Shown here in pieces: positions 8,382 to 17,169 of a stretch of 64,000 bases of DNA. The DNA is from an uncultured Eubacteriales bacterium. GTDB taxonomy: Bacteria; Bacillota; Clostridia; TANB77; CAG-508. The first letter of the stretch is position 1, and every line of letters starts with the position of its first letter. The notes below the pieces were generated by a model. That model was not told where the DNA came from. It did no database searches and saw nothing but the letters and a program-made list of their open reading frames with translations. Made by a program: the position numbers and the translations under genes. The stretch is taken from the NCBI GenBank assembly GCA_949294555.1, contig CASFHP010000005.1, forward strand, positions 30,701-94,700. The letters run 5' to 3'.

Positions 8382-8822
8382 CTACACAATTAAACCTGCA
8401 ACAATTCCTATCAATGCTCCAACAAGCACTTGAAAAGGTGTATGTCCTAAAACTTCCACCAATTTTTCTGATACTTGCAAACCTGTAAGTCCTGGTGTTT
8501 CCACTAATTTATTTAATAATGCTGCTTGTTTACCTGCTGCTCTTCTAACCCCACAAGCATCATACATAACGACAAATGCTACGATAAAAGATAGTGCAAA
8601 TATAGCCGTATCAACACCTTCATATTTTCCAATTAATGTTGCCACACTTGTCACAACTGCTGAATGAGAACTTGGCATTCCACCAGCACCTAAAATTCTT
8701 TTAAAATTAAATTTTTTCGTTTTTACTAAATCATATAATAATTTAAATAATTGTATAAAAAACCATAATAAAAATGGTACATATATATATTTATTTTGAA
8801 TAAACGCTAAAAATCCATTCAT
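8382..8822 (-). CDS. Divergent PAP2 / DUF212 (YuiD-like) membrane protein
   Basis: 146 residues with about four hydrophobic segments. Family landmarks are GGMPSSHSAVVTS near residue 47, YDACGVRRAAGKQA near 87 and LGHTPFQVLVGA near 127. The SSH and late His motifs recall acid phosphatase/PAP2 enzymes, but this branch lacks a proven substrate. Membrane phosphatase activity is inference. It lies 17 bp after the start region of the HTH-array gene and upstream genes are xseB and xseA; the grouping DUF212-xseB is a loose housekeeping cluster. Confidence 0.85.
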   Translation of the reverse strand: MNGFLAFIQNKYIYVPFLLWFFIQLFKLLYDLVKTKKFNFKRILGAGGMPSSHSAVVTSVATLIGKYEGVDTAIFALSFIVAFVVMYDACGVRRAAGKQAALLNKLVETPGLTGLQVSEKLVEVLGHTPFQVLVGALIGIVAGLIV

Positions 8823-8854
8823 TCTTTTGCATAATCCCCCTTACCTTTTCTAAA

Positions 8855-9076
8855 TTATTCTGCTGTAAAGTTTTCTTCTTGTACTTCTCCATTTTCGCCA
8901 TTTAACAATATTGTTATTTTCTTTTCTGCATTTTCTAACATTTTATTACATTCTTTTGAAATTTTCATTCCTTCTTCAAATTTAGCCACAGAATCATCTA
9001 AGTTTAGATTTCCGTTTTCTAATTCATTGATGATTTGTTCTAATTCTGCAATTTGTTCTTCAAAGCTTTTTTTCAT
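8855..9076 (-). CDS. xseB: Exodeoxyribonuclease VII small subunit
   Basis: 73 residues with the family pattern SFEEQIAELEQIINELENG, then LNLDDSVAKFEEGM and SKECNKMLENAEKKI. Several copies bind one XseA and are needed for the single-strand exonuclease. RBS AGAAAGGAATGA precedes the ATG. In most Firmicutes xseB follows xseA directly; here a frameshifted membrane gene and a tandem repeat separate the two. Confidence 0.95.
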   Translation of the reverse strand: MKKSFEEQIAELEQIINELENGNLNLDDSVAKFEEGMKISKECNKMLENAEKKITILLNGENGEVQEENFTAE

Positions 9077-9194
9077 TTTTTATTTCATTCCTTTCTAAAT
9101 TGCACAAATCTGGTTAACAGTACCAAAGCACAATTATTTTTTCGATTTTTTACATGTATGTAGCAAAATTTTTGCTTTTGCTAACAGAAATTTT

Positions 9195-9681
9195 TTATTG
9201 TTCTGTTACTGTATCTGTAGATAAATCCACACTATACCATGCCAAAACCGCGGTTGTTGCTATATCGTTTACTGATACATAATACATATTTCCATCTACA
9301 TTGGCAATATTAAAACTTACACCTTGGTCTGTTCCATATTGATTTTTTACTAGTTCAATCACTTTCTCTTCCACTGTTTGCTCATCATTTCCTGCTTCTT
9401 GTTCTTCTGTTCCAACATAGTCACTATTAATTTCTTCTTCAGTTACATTTGGTTCTATCGTTGGTGTAATGACTTCATTTGCTGTATTTTCTGTATTTGT
9501 TTCATTTTCTGTTTCTATGTTATTTTCTGTTGTTGCATTTAAGTCAATTTCATTGATAACATTATGGTTTTCATTACCGTGTGTCTCTCTGTCGATTATA
9601 TACACTATAGCAAGCCATTCCTATCATAGCAACTAATAATATGATCGTGATTATCATTAGTACTTTTTCTTTTATTCCCAT
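9195..9681 (-). pseudogene. Membrane-anchored acidic protein, split by a frameshift
   Basis: An ATG at 9681 with AAAGGAGAA upstream starts a membrane anchor (GIKEKVLMIITIILLVAMIG) that stops after 35 codons near 9574. The following frame, entered one base later, continues to 9195 with an Asn/Thr/Glu-rich stalk (ETENETNTENTANEVITPTI) and a small folded domain (VIELVKNQYGTDQGVSFNIA, YYVSVNDIATTAVLAWYSVD). The break falls in CAGAGAGACACACGG; one more AG or AC dinucleotide would fuse both parts as RQRETHGNE. So this is one gene broken by dinucleotide slippage, an assembly error, or a phase-variable locus. The product would be a type II membrane protein; no family is recognised. Confidence 0.7.
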
Positions 9682-9697
9682 TGTTTTTATTCTCCTT

Positions 9698-9781
9698 TAT
9701 TCTTAATGTTTTCTCTTTACTTATTGTATGAAGACCTATTCTTAATGTTTTCTCTTTACTTATTGTATGAAGACCTATTCT
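9698..9781. repeat. 39-bp perfect tandem duplication (2.2 copies)
   Basis: Bases 9698-9736 and 9737-9775 are identical (unit begins TATTCTTAATGTTTTCTCTT and ends GAAGACC), followed by six bases of a third copy. It lies between xseA and the frameshifted membrane gene, covering that gene's RBS-proximal leader. Confidence 0.9.
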
Positions 9782-9812
9782 CAAATTTTTGTATACAACA
9801 AGGTTACAATTT

Positions 9813-11006
9813 TTAAATGATTTTTGCCTGTTTCTCTCCATCTTTTAGTCTGATAGAAATTTCATCTTCTGTTTTTAAATCTGCTACACTTTTTATAATT
9901 TTTCCTTCTTTTTCCACAATTGAATATCCTCTAGTTAAAGTCTTTAGTGGACTTAATGTATCTAATTTAGATACCAATTCAATATATTTATTTTTATTTT
10001 TCTCTTTTACTTTATTTATTAAATTTTCTAATTGTTTTACATATGTATCAATTTTGATATAATTTTCATTAATTCTTCTTGTTGGTTCTTTAAATACTGA
10101 ACTTGACATGCACTTTTCATATCGAAGTTTCATAATTTCCAATTTTTTTGTTAATGCCATTTTTAATCGATTTTGATATGTATTGATTTTTTGTTTTACT
10201 TCATAAATATCTGGCACAGCTAATTCTGCTGCTGCAGAAGGTGTTGGTGCTCGTAAGTCTGCTACAAAATCAGATATTGAAAAATCAGTTTCATGCCCTA
10301 CTGCTGATATAATTGGAATGTTAGAATTATATATACTATTAGCCACTACTTCTTCATTAAATGGCCATAAATCTTCTAGTGAACCTCCACCTCTCGCCAA
10401 GATTAGGACATCTGCTAATTGATTTTTATTCATATATTCAATACCATTAGCAATTTTTTCAGCTGCCCCTTCTCCTTGAACAGGTACTGGTAAAAGTCTA
10501 ATATATACATTTGGATTTCTTCTTGTAGATACATTAATAATGTCTCTAATAACTGAGCCTGTTTGAGAGGTTAATACTCCTACTACTTTTGGAAACATTG
10601 GTATCTTTTGTTTATGGCTTTCGTCAAATAATCCTTTTTTCTCTAATTCTTCTTTTAATTTTTGATATTTGGTATACAAATCTCCTAATCCATCTTGTTC
10701 CATAGCTTTTGCATAAATTTGATATACACCATCTCTTTCAAAAACAGATACTGCTCCGAAAATATATACTTTCATTCCGTCTTTAGGTTCAAAATTTAAT
10801 TTTTGGGCATATGACTTAAACATGATACATTTGATTAATGAATTTTCATCTTTTAAAGTGAAATATAAATGTCCTGTATAATGATGTTTAAAATTTGATA
10901 TTTCACCTTTTACAATGATATTGCTTAAATTTTCATCTTCTGCTATTTTATTTTTTATATATTTGTTTAAATCTGTTACACTTACTGCTAATTCTGCATA
11001 TTTCAT
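9813..11006 (-). CDS. xseA: Exodeoxyribonuclease VII large subunit
   Basis: 397 residues, normal length. N-terminal OB-fold DNA-binding domain (VKGEISNFKHHYTGHLYFTL, residues 33-52). The catalytic core has VGVLTSQTGSVIRDIINVSTRRNP near 137, GGGSLEDLWPFNEE near 207 and SAVGHETDFSISDFVADLRAPTPSAAAE near 237, followed by the coiled-coil arm that recruits XseB and a C-terminal GYSIV barrel. It degrades single-stranded DNA in both directions. Upstream nusB and downstream xseB place it in the usual nusB-xseA-xseB arrangement of Firmicutes, here interrupted. Confidence 0.97.
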   Translation of the reverse strand: MKYAELAVSVTDLNKYIKNKIAEDENLSNIIVKGEISNFKHHYTGHLYFTLKDENSLIKCIMFKSYAQKLNFEPKDGMKVYIFGAVSVFERDGVYQIYAKAMEQDGLGDLYTKYQKLKEELEKKGLFDESHKQKIPMFPKVVGVLTSQTGSVIRDIINVSTRRNPNVYIRLLPVPVQGEGAAEKIANGIEYMNKNQLADVLILARGGGSLEDLWPFNEEVVANSIYNSNIPIISAVGHETDFSISDFVADLRAPTPSAAAELAVPDIYEVKQKINTYQNRLKMALTKKLEIMKLRYEKCMSSSVFKEPTRRINENYIKIDTYVKQLENLINKVKEKNKNKYIELVSKLDTLSPLKTLTRGYSIVEKEGKIIKSVADLKTEDEISIRLKDGEKQAKII

Positions 11007-11031
11007 ATCATACTTCCTTTATACTTAAACT

Positions 11032-11066
11032 AGGGATATTTTATTTTTTCTAATAAAACTATCCCT
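11032..11066 (-). other. Intergenic hairpin between nusB and xseA
   Basis: AGGGATAGTTTTATT pairs with AATAAAATATCCCT (one bulge) on the minus strand. No U run follows, so it is more likely an mRNA stability or processing hairpin than a full terminator. Confidence 0.5.
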
Positions 11067-11074
11067 GCCTTTTT

Positions 11075-11476
11075 CTACTTGTTGACAATACTTGCCAATA
11101 TTCCATTTACAAAGTTTTTTGATGAATCTTCTCCATATTTTTTCGCTAATTCTACTGCTTCATTAATAACTACCTTAAATGGTATATCTTTATATTGAAT
11201 TTCATAGATAGCCAATTTTAATATAGATAAATCAATTTTAGAAATTCTTTCAATCTTCCAATCAGATTTTAAATTTTTTTCAATTTCTCCTACAATTTCT
11301 TTTTTGTGTGCTTCTATTCCGAAAACAGCGTCTTCTATATATTCTTTTGCTTCTTTATTTTCTATGTTCTCACTTTCAAAATATAAATCAATTTGTTCTT
11401 GTAGGCTATCATATTTTTGTAATTCTAAACTATATATTAATTGAAATGCTTTTTCTCTTATAGCTGTTCTATTCAT
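11075..11476 (-). CDS. nusB: Transcription antitermination factor NusB
   Basis: 133 residues, all helical, with the NusB pattern: [12 protein letters not shown] at the N terminus, [14 protein letters not shown] mid-protein, [20 protein letters not shown] and the ending [20 protein letters not shown] plus KNFVNGIL. NusB binds boxA RNA with NusE to promote antitermination on rRNA operons. It follows the Asp23-AmaP-DUF2273 module, a very common Firmicutes order. Confidence 0.96.
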   Translation of the reverse strand: MNRTAIREKAFQLIYSLELQKYDSLQEQIDLYFESENIENKEAKEYIEDAVFGIEAHKKEIVGEIEKNLKSDWKIERISKIDLSILKLAIYEIQYKDIPFKVVINEAVELAKKYGEDSSKNFVNGILASIVNK

Positions 11477-11577
11477 TTTTTTATTTTGTTCCTTTCTTAC
11501 ATTACAAATCTAGTCAAAAAAGAATGAATTTATTAAACATCACGAAAACCTTTCTCTGCATTCTTTTTCTTTTAAGA

Positions 11578-11781
11578 CTACATTTTATCAATAAAACTTT
11601 TTAACTTTGTTTTTACATCTTCTTTATTTCTTTGTACATAATTGCCAATAAAAGCACCTAAAAATAGTACGACAATTGCCAAAATTAGTTTATCTAGTCC
11701 TGTTATTAAAATTAAAATTGCTATAATAACACCAATAATCGCACCTTTGAATTGATTCCAAAAATCTTTAAAACTGTTCAT
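11578..11781 (-). CDS. DUF2273 small membrane protein
   Basis: 67 residues with two adjacent hydrophobic helices (GAIIGVIIAILILITGLDKL and AIVVLFLGAFIGNYVQ) and a basic tail. It matches the DUF2273 small integral membrane proteins that accompany Asp23 and AmaP. ATG 11781 is preferred, since AAAGGttGTGA upstream forms the RBS; GTG 11790 is in frame. Probably membrane-inserted and part of the envelope-stress module. Confidence 0.85.
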   Translation of the reverse strand: MNSFKDFWNQFKGAIIGVIIAILILITGLDKLILAIVVLFLGAFIGNYVQRNKEDVKTKLKSFIDKM

Positions 11782-11838
11782 AATTTTCACAACCTTTCCA
11801 ATCTCAAATCCGTTTTTAACCTCTATATATGCTATCTC

Positions 11839-12390
11839 CTATGCTTCTTCTGGCTTTTCAGCAACTTTCTTTACTGTAATATTGACTTCATTTACTTCTA
11901 AATCTGTTGCTTTTTTAATTTTATCTTTAATACTTGTTTGAAGTTTTGCAGATAAATCTTTAATTACTGCGTCTGAACTTACTACTAAATTTGCATATAC
12001 TTTTACATTATTGTCTTTATCTAACTCTACTCTTGTTATTACATCTTGTGTACTTTCAAATCCTTTAGCTACTGAATTTACTAAGTTTTCAATTGTTTCT
12101 TTAGAAATCATTAATTTACCACTTTCATTTTCTAATAAGACACCTTGTCTTTCTTTGATTTGCTCTTTTGATGTTGAATCAAAGAAAATACATTTAACAG
12201 AAAGTAGTATAAATACCACACTCACACCTAACACGATTTTTCCAGAAACATCTCCTGTTAATATATTATGAATAATTTCTCCTACTAGTTCTGCGTCTAA
12301 CCAATTAAATACTAGTAAACACGCTAAAATCGCTAATATTAGCATAACATAAGAATATATAATTAGTGTAATTTTTTCTAAAATTTTCAT
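11839..12390 (-). CDS. amaP: AmaP-type alkaline shock membrane anchor protein
   Basis: 183-185 residues. Two transmembrane helices (LIIYSYVMLILAILACLLVF and GKIVLGVSVVFILLSVKCIF) precede a cytoplasmic Asp23-like domain (GKLMISKETIENLVNSVAKG, KVYANLVVS, VNEVNITVKKV). AmaP anchors Asp23 at the membrane. An in-frame ATG at 12396 sits only three bases from GGAG, so ATG 12390 is slightly better spaced. It lies between asp23 and the DUF2273 gene. Confidence 0.88.
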   Translation of the reverse strand: MKILEKITLIIYSYVMLILAILACLLVFNWLDAELVGEIIHNILTGDVSGKIVLGVSVVFILLSVKCIFFDSTSKEQIKERQGVLLENESGKLMISKETIENLVNSVAKGFESTQDVITRVELDKDNNVKVYANLVVSSDAVIKDLSAKLQTSIKDKIKKATDLEVNEVNITVKKVAEKPEEA

Positions 12391-12495
12391 TTTCATCTTC
12401 TCCTCTATTTTTTAATTTTCTTTTCACATATTTATTTTTTATTGGATAAAAATTTGTATCTTATCTTTATTTTTTTATATTATCTTTCTCATATT

Positions 12496-12960
12496 TTAGT
12501 TTTCTTCTGAATTTTCTGTATCATTTTCTTCTGATTTATCTTCTTCTTTTTCGTTCATAACAGCGTCTGTATTAACCCCTTGAACATGAACATTAACTTC
12601 TTCTACTTTTAATCCTGTCATATTTTCAACAGATTTCTTTACTCTATTTTGTATTTCAAATGCGACATCTGGAATTCTTGAACCATATTCTACAATAATA
12701 TTGACATCTATCTTAGCTGTATTTTCATCAATATCTACTTTAATTCCTTTTGCTAAGTTCTTCTTTCCACTTAATACTTCTGTAATTCCGCCAGCAAATC
12801 CGCCAGACATTCCAGAAACACCTTGTACTTCTGAAACAGCAACACCTGCTATTACGGCTACAACATCACTTGAAATTTGTATTCCTTCATTTTCTGTTTT
12901 TATTTCTTCATCTAATTCTACAACTTCCCCATTTTCAACGTTTTTGTTTTCTTCTTCCAT
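12496..12960 (-). CDS. Asp23/Gls24 family envelope stress protein
   Basis: 154 residues. Asp23 core: GIQISSDVVAVIAGVAVSEV, then GVSGMSGGFAGGITEVLSGK, VDVNIIVEYGSRIPDVAFEI and VKKSVENMTGLKVEEVNVHV; acidic tails at both ends. I start at ATG 12960 because AGGAGGAAATGTT precedes it; an upstream in-frame extension to 12993 has no RBS. It forms cytoplasmic polymers tied to the membrane via AmaP. First gene of the asp23-amaP-DUF2273 cluster, upstream of nusB. Confidence 0.92.
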   Translation of the reverse strand: MEEENKNVENGEVVELDEEIKTENEGIQISSDVVAVIAGVAVSEVQGVSGMSGGFAGGITEVLSGKKNLAKGIKVDIDENTAKIDVNIIVEYGSRIPDVAFEIQNRVKKSVENMTGLKVEEVNVHVQGVNTDAVMNEKEEDKSEENDTENSEEN

Positions 12961-13086
12961 AACATTTCCTCCTATCTTTTTTGTGTGCAACATTATCTTT
13001 TTTCTTTATAAAGAAAAAAGATATACTTAAAATTCTATATAAGTATATCAATTTTTTACCAATTTTACAACCATTTTTATCAACTT

Positions 13087-14043
13087 CTATTCAAAAACCT
13101 CAAATTCTTCTATTGGATTTCCTCTTAAATAGTCTTGAATTTTCATTCTTTTGGCATTTTCTCCTTGTATTTCTAAAACTTTTAAAATACCATCCTTGCA
13201 TTTGATAAATATACCATCTCTTGGGTCAGATACAATCACTGTACCATTTCTTAGAAAGTCCATATTCTCTGCATATATTTCATTTTTTCCTGCCACTGCT
13301 ACTTTCCAAAATTTTATCTTTTTATCATTTAGAAACGTATATGCTCCCATGATTGGATTTAAGCCTCTAACCAAATTTTTAATTTCCTCAGCTGTTTTTT
13401 TATTCCAATCAATTTTAGCCATATCTTTTGATAACATTGGTGCAACTGTAAAATCTTCTCCTTGTTTTTCTCTTGGAGCTGTTCCTTTTTCAATTTGTTT
13501 TAATGTTTCAACCAATAACTTTCCGCCAATCTCTTTTAATCTATCCCATAATTCTCCTGTTGTCTCATCTTCGCCAATCTCTACTTCTTGTTTTAATATC
13601 ATATCCCCTGTATCCATACCAATATCCATATACATAGTTGTAACACCTGTTGTTTTATCTCCATTTAAAACAGCCCATTGAACAGGTGCTGCACCTCTAT
13701 ATTTTGGTAGTAATGAAGCATGAACATTAATACAACCATATGGTGGAATATCTAAAATTTCTTTTGGTAATAGCTTTCCATAAGCTACAACACAAATAAC
13801 ATCAGGGTTTAATGCCTTTAATTCGTTTATAAATTCCTCATTATTGTTTACTTTTTCTGGTTGAAAAATTTTTAAGTTCTTTTCCATAGCAAATTCTTTA
13901 ACAGGACTTGGAAGCATTTTCATTCCTCTTCCCTTTGGTCTGTCTGGATTTGTTACTATACCTATAATTTCATGACCTGCCTCATAGGTTGCTTTTAAAC
14001 TTTCCTCTGCAAAATCTGGTGTTCCCATAAATACTATTTTCAT
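13087..14043 (-). CDS. fmt: Methionyl-tRNA formyltransferase
   Basis: 318 residues. It transfers formyl from 10-formyl-THF to Met-tRNAi. Visible: N-terminal KIVFMGTPDFAEESL, substrate loop NPDRPKGRGMKM, catalytic region INVHASLLPKYRGAAPVQWA, catalytic Asp in TTMYMDIGMDTGDM, and the C-terminal OB-like domain after residue 210. It lies directly downstream of def (11-bp gap), the usual def-fmt pair, which itself follows priA. Confidence 0.97.
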   Translation of the reverse strand: MKIVFMGTPDFAEESLKATYEAGHEIIGIVTNPDRPKGRGMKMLPSPVKEFAMEKNLKIFQPEKVNNNEEFINELKALNPDVICVVAYGKLLPKEILDIPPYGCINVHASLLPKYRGAAPVQWAVLNGDKTTGVTTMYMDIGMDTGDMILKQEVEIGEDETTGELWDRLKEIGGKLLVETLKQIEKGTAPREKQGEDFTVAPMLSKDMAKIDWNKKTAEEIKNLVRGLNPIMGAYTFLNDKKIKFWKVAVAGKNEIYAENMDFLRNGTVIVSDPRDGIFIKCKDGILKVLEIQGENAKRMKIQDYLRGNPIEEFEVFE

Positions 14044-14054
14044 ATTTTTTCTCC

Positions 14055-14543
14055 TTAATTTTTTTCTGGTTCAATATACTCTAACGTTCCTGGAACAATT
14101 TTGTCTATAAACAATTCTCCCTCTAGGTGATCTAGTTCATGTGAAATAGCTTGTGCTAATAATTCTTTTGCCTTTACTCTCATTCGTTTTCCTTCTCTAT
14201 CTGTATATTCTGCAACAACCTCTGCTGGCCTAATTACTTTTGCAAATTCATTTGGAAAACTTAAACATCCTTCTTCTACTTCTTGTTCTCCTTTTGTTTT
14301 TATAATAATCGGATTAATTAACACGATTGGTCCATGGTCATCATATAGGTCTATAACAACTATTCTTTTTAATACCCCTACCTGAACCGCTGCTAGTCCC
14401 ACACCATTATATTTGTGCATGGTCTCTATCATATCATCTATTAAAGATTGGATTTTTTCGCTTGCGATTTCTTCTTCTGGAACTTCTCTTGATTTTTTCT
14501 TTAATATTTCGTCTCCTTGATATCTTAAATTTCTGATTGCCAT
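14055..14543 (-). CDS. def: Peptide deformylase
   Basis: 162 residues, type 1-like. All three metal-site motifs are present: GVGLAAVQVG near 50, EEGCLSFP near 92 and QAISHELDHLEG near 132, giving the Cys and two His ligands and the catalytic Glu. It removes the formyl group from nascent peptides. priA is upstream and fmt downstream on the same strand. Confidence 0.97.
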   Translation of the reverse strand: MAIRNLRYQGDEILKKKSREVPEEEIASEKIQSLIDDMIETMHKYNGVGLAAVQVGVLKRIVVIDLYDDHGPIVLINPIIIKTKGEQEVEEGCLSFPNEFAKVIRPAEVVAEYTDREGKRMRVKAKELLAQAISHELDHLEGELFIDKIVPGTLEYIEPEKN

Positions 14544-14645
14544 TATTTTTCCACCTTTCTTGCTATTTGTTTTGAATCTATATTTTAATATTAACTCATT
14601 TTATTATTTTAAAATATTATAAATTCAACTGAAATGATAATTTTT

Positions 14646-14666
14646 TCTCCGTCCCCAAATCATCAA
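14646..14666 (-). repeat. GGGGACGG element, one-sided (R1)
   Basis: TGATGATTTGGGGACGGAG on the minus strand begins in the priA stop codons. The same string occurs in the right arm of the long palindrome at 33.0 kb. No opposing arm is seen here, so it is a half or decayed copy of the dispersed family. Confidence 0.6.
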
Positions 14667-17056
14667 CTCATATTATTTGGATTAACATCAATTGAAATTC
14701 TTGTATCTTTTATGTTTTCTTGATATATTTCTTTTAAACATGCATTTAGAATTTCGTTTGCCTTTTCTGTCATGTTTCCTTTTATAATAATTCTCCAGCG
14801 ATAACGATTTTGAATTTTATCAATTGGGCAAGGCATTGGTCTTAGCACTTTAAATTCTTCCTTGTTTAATCGTTGTTCTAAATATTGATATATTTTGCTA
14901 GATACATTTTTGATTTCTGTTTCTTGATAACTATTCAATCCAATTAATATTATATCGCAAAAAGGGGGATATTTCAACTGTTTTCTAAGTTCAATTTCTG
15001 TTTCATAAAATAAATTGTAATTTTGCTTTTGGGCGCAAATAATGCTAAAATTGTCTGGATTATATGTTTGAATAACCACTTTTCCTGGTAGATTTTCCCT
15101 ACCTGCTCTTCCTGCTACTTGTGTTAAAATCTGGAAAGTTCTTTCATTTGCTCTGTAATCATCAATATTTAAAGAACTATCTGCTGCAATAACCCCTACC
15201 AATGTTACATTTGGAAAATGATGTCCTTTTACAACCATTTGTGTTCCAATTAAAATATCTATGTTTTCATTTTTAAATTTGTTTAAAATTTCTTCGTGTG
15301 AATTCTTTTTTGTTACTGTGTCAATATCCATTCTAATTGTTGAAGCATTTGGAAATTGCTTATGTATTTCTTGCTCTAGTTTTTGTGTACCTGTTCCGAA
15401 ATATCGAATTTTATCACTATGACATTCTGGACAAACTGTTACAATATTTTCTTCATGTCCACAATAATGGCATTTTAATTTTCTTTCATAACTATGATAT
15501 GTCATACTGATATTGCAATGTGGACATTTTACTGTATATCCACAGTTTCTACACATGATAAATGTTGAGTACCCTCTTCTATTTAAGAACAATATGGTTT
15601 GTCTTTTTTGTTTCAAATTTTCTTCAATGCTATTATATAATTCCAAACTTAGCATTGAACGATTTCCATTTGCCAATTCTTGTTTTAAGTCGATAATCTC
15701 AACTTTTGGTAGTGAAGATTTGTTGGCTCTTTTCGTTAATTCTAGCAAGGTAATTTTGCTTTCTGTTTCTTGATTTTGTCTGTCTGTTATTTCTTTATCT
15801 GAAATAGCTTTTGTACTATCTTTTGCATCATTCTCAAATTGCCTTTCATAATCTTCTGTTCGTATATTTATTTCATATTCAAATTCTGTATTTTTCTGTA
15901 AATTATGCGAAATTAATTTTTCTTGTGTTTTATAAAATGTTACAATGTCTGGCGTTGCACTTCCTAGTAACAAAGGTGCCTGATTTTCTTTTGCTAAGAT
16001 TTTTGCAATTTCTTTGGCATTGTATCTTGGATTGGTTTCAGACTTATATGAACTATCATGTTCTTCGTCTATAATGATAATCCCAATATTTTCAATAGGT
16101 GCAAATATAGCAGATCTTGCACCTATTACAATTCTAGCCTTTTTTTCTCGAATTCTCTCCCACTCATCATGTCTTTCTCCAATCGATAATTTACTATGTA
16201 AGATAGCAATTTCTTCTTTTCCAAAACGAGAGATAAATCTATCTAACATCTGTGGGGTTAAAGATATTTCTGGCACTAATACAATCGCATTTTTACCTAT
16301 GTTTAAGACTTTTTCAATTAACTGTAAATAGACTTCTGTTTTTCCAGAACCTGTCACACCATATAGCAAAAATTGTTCATATCTTTTTTGGTCGATTGCT
16401 TCTTCTACGTGCTTAAATGCCTTTTCTTGCTCGTCTGTTAAATTTAGTTTATATGTTTTTTCACAATTTCTCCCCAACAGTGGATTACGTTCAACCTTTT
16501 TTTCTATAATCTCTAAATATCCGTTTTTCACTAAAGTATTTACAATGGCTCTTGAACAATCTGTGAACATTTCAATTTCTGGTACAGTTGCTCCTTCATT
16601 GTCTTTAATAAAGTTTAATAATTTTTTATGCTTTTCTGATTTAATTTTTCCTGTTTCAATTTCAAATTCAATCTCTTCTATCTCTTTTTTTAAGTACACA
16701 CAATTAATGGTCTTATCTTGAATCCTTTTTTCTTTATTTTTATTTCTTGTACCTGGTGTTAACATCAATTTAATACAATCAGATACATTACAAAAATATC
16801 GCTTTGCCATCCATTTAGCTAGTGCAATCTGTTTATCTGTCAAATTTTCTTCAAGTTTTGCAATGTCTTTTACTTCAAATTGTGATTTTTCTTTCATTCC
16901 TACAACAAAGGCTTCTGTTAATTTTCCGCCATTGCCAAAAGGAACTAACACTTTACTTCCTATAAGTATTAGTTCTTCTAATTCCTTTGGTATATTGTAG
17001 TCAAAGGTTCTATTTAGTTTTTTTGCTCCTCTATTAATAATGACTTCTGCTACCAT
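14663..17056 (-). CDS. priA: Primosomal replication helicase PriA
   Basis: 797 residues. N-terminal 3'-end-binding and winged-helix parts; helicase Walker A in LLYGVTGSGKTEVYLQLIEK near 235; Walker B IIIIDEEHDSSYK; motif III LLLGSATPD; the zinc region with eight Cys (CRNCGYTVKCPHCNIS and LKCHYCGH, CPECH); and motif V/VI QMVVKGHHFPNVTLVG and TQVAGRAGRE. It restarts stalled forks. An insertion of about 60 charged residues (near 390-450) follows motif III. The stop codons overlap the R1 repeat. Upstream of def and fmt, the common order. Confidence 0.97.
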   Translation of the reverse strand: MVAEVIINRGAKKLNRTFDYNIPKELEELILIGSKVLVPFGNGGKLTEAFVVGMKEKSQFEVKDIAKLEENLTDKQIALAKWMAKRYFCNVSDCIKLMLTPGTRNKNKEKRIQDKTINCVYLKKEIEEIEFEIETGKIKSEKHKKLLNFIKDNEGATVPEIEMFTDCSRAIVNTLVKNGYLEIIEKKVERNPLLGRNCEKTYKLNLTDEQEKAFKHVEEAIDQKRYEQFLLYGVTGSGKTEVYLQLIEKVLNIGKNAIVLVPEISLTPQMLDRFISRFGKEEIAILHSKLSIGERHDEWERIREKKARIVIGARSAIFAPIENIGIIIIDEEHDSSYKSETNPRYNAKEIAKILAKENQAPLLLGSATPDIVTFYKTQEKLISHNLQKNTEFEYEINIRTEDYERQFENDAKDSTKAISDKEITDRQNQETESKITLLELTKRANKSSLPKVEIIDLKQELANGNRSMLSLELYNSIEENLKQKRQTILFLNRRGYSTFIMCRNCGYTVKCPHCNISMTYHSYERKLKCHYCGHEENIVTVCPECHSDKIRYFGTGTQKLEQEIHKQFPNASTIRMDIDTVTKKNSHEEILNKFKNENIDILIGTQMVVKGHHFPNVTLVGVIAADSSLNIDDYRANERTFQILTQVAGRAGRENLPGKVVIQTYNPDNFSIICAQKQNYNLFYETEIELRKQLKYPPFCDIILIGLNSYQETEIKNVSSKIYQYLEQRLNKEEFKVLRPMPCPIDKIQNRYRWRIIIKGNMTEKANEILNACLKEIYQENIKDTRISIDVNPNNMS

Positions 17057-17169
17057 TTACTTCTCCTTTTCACTAGGACAAGTATATCAAATTTTTTTTG
17101 TTTAAACAAGAAAAACTGTGTAATTCAAAAAATAAAATTTTGAACGTAAATTCATAAAGTAACTTGTTT

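Noticed and set aside
9605-9841. Open frame across the tandem repeat with a repeated LRIGLHTISKEKT peptide
   Set aside because: It overlaps the true start and anchor of the frameshifted gene in another frame and is a by-product of the 39-bp repeat.
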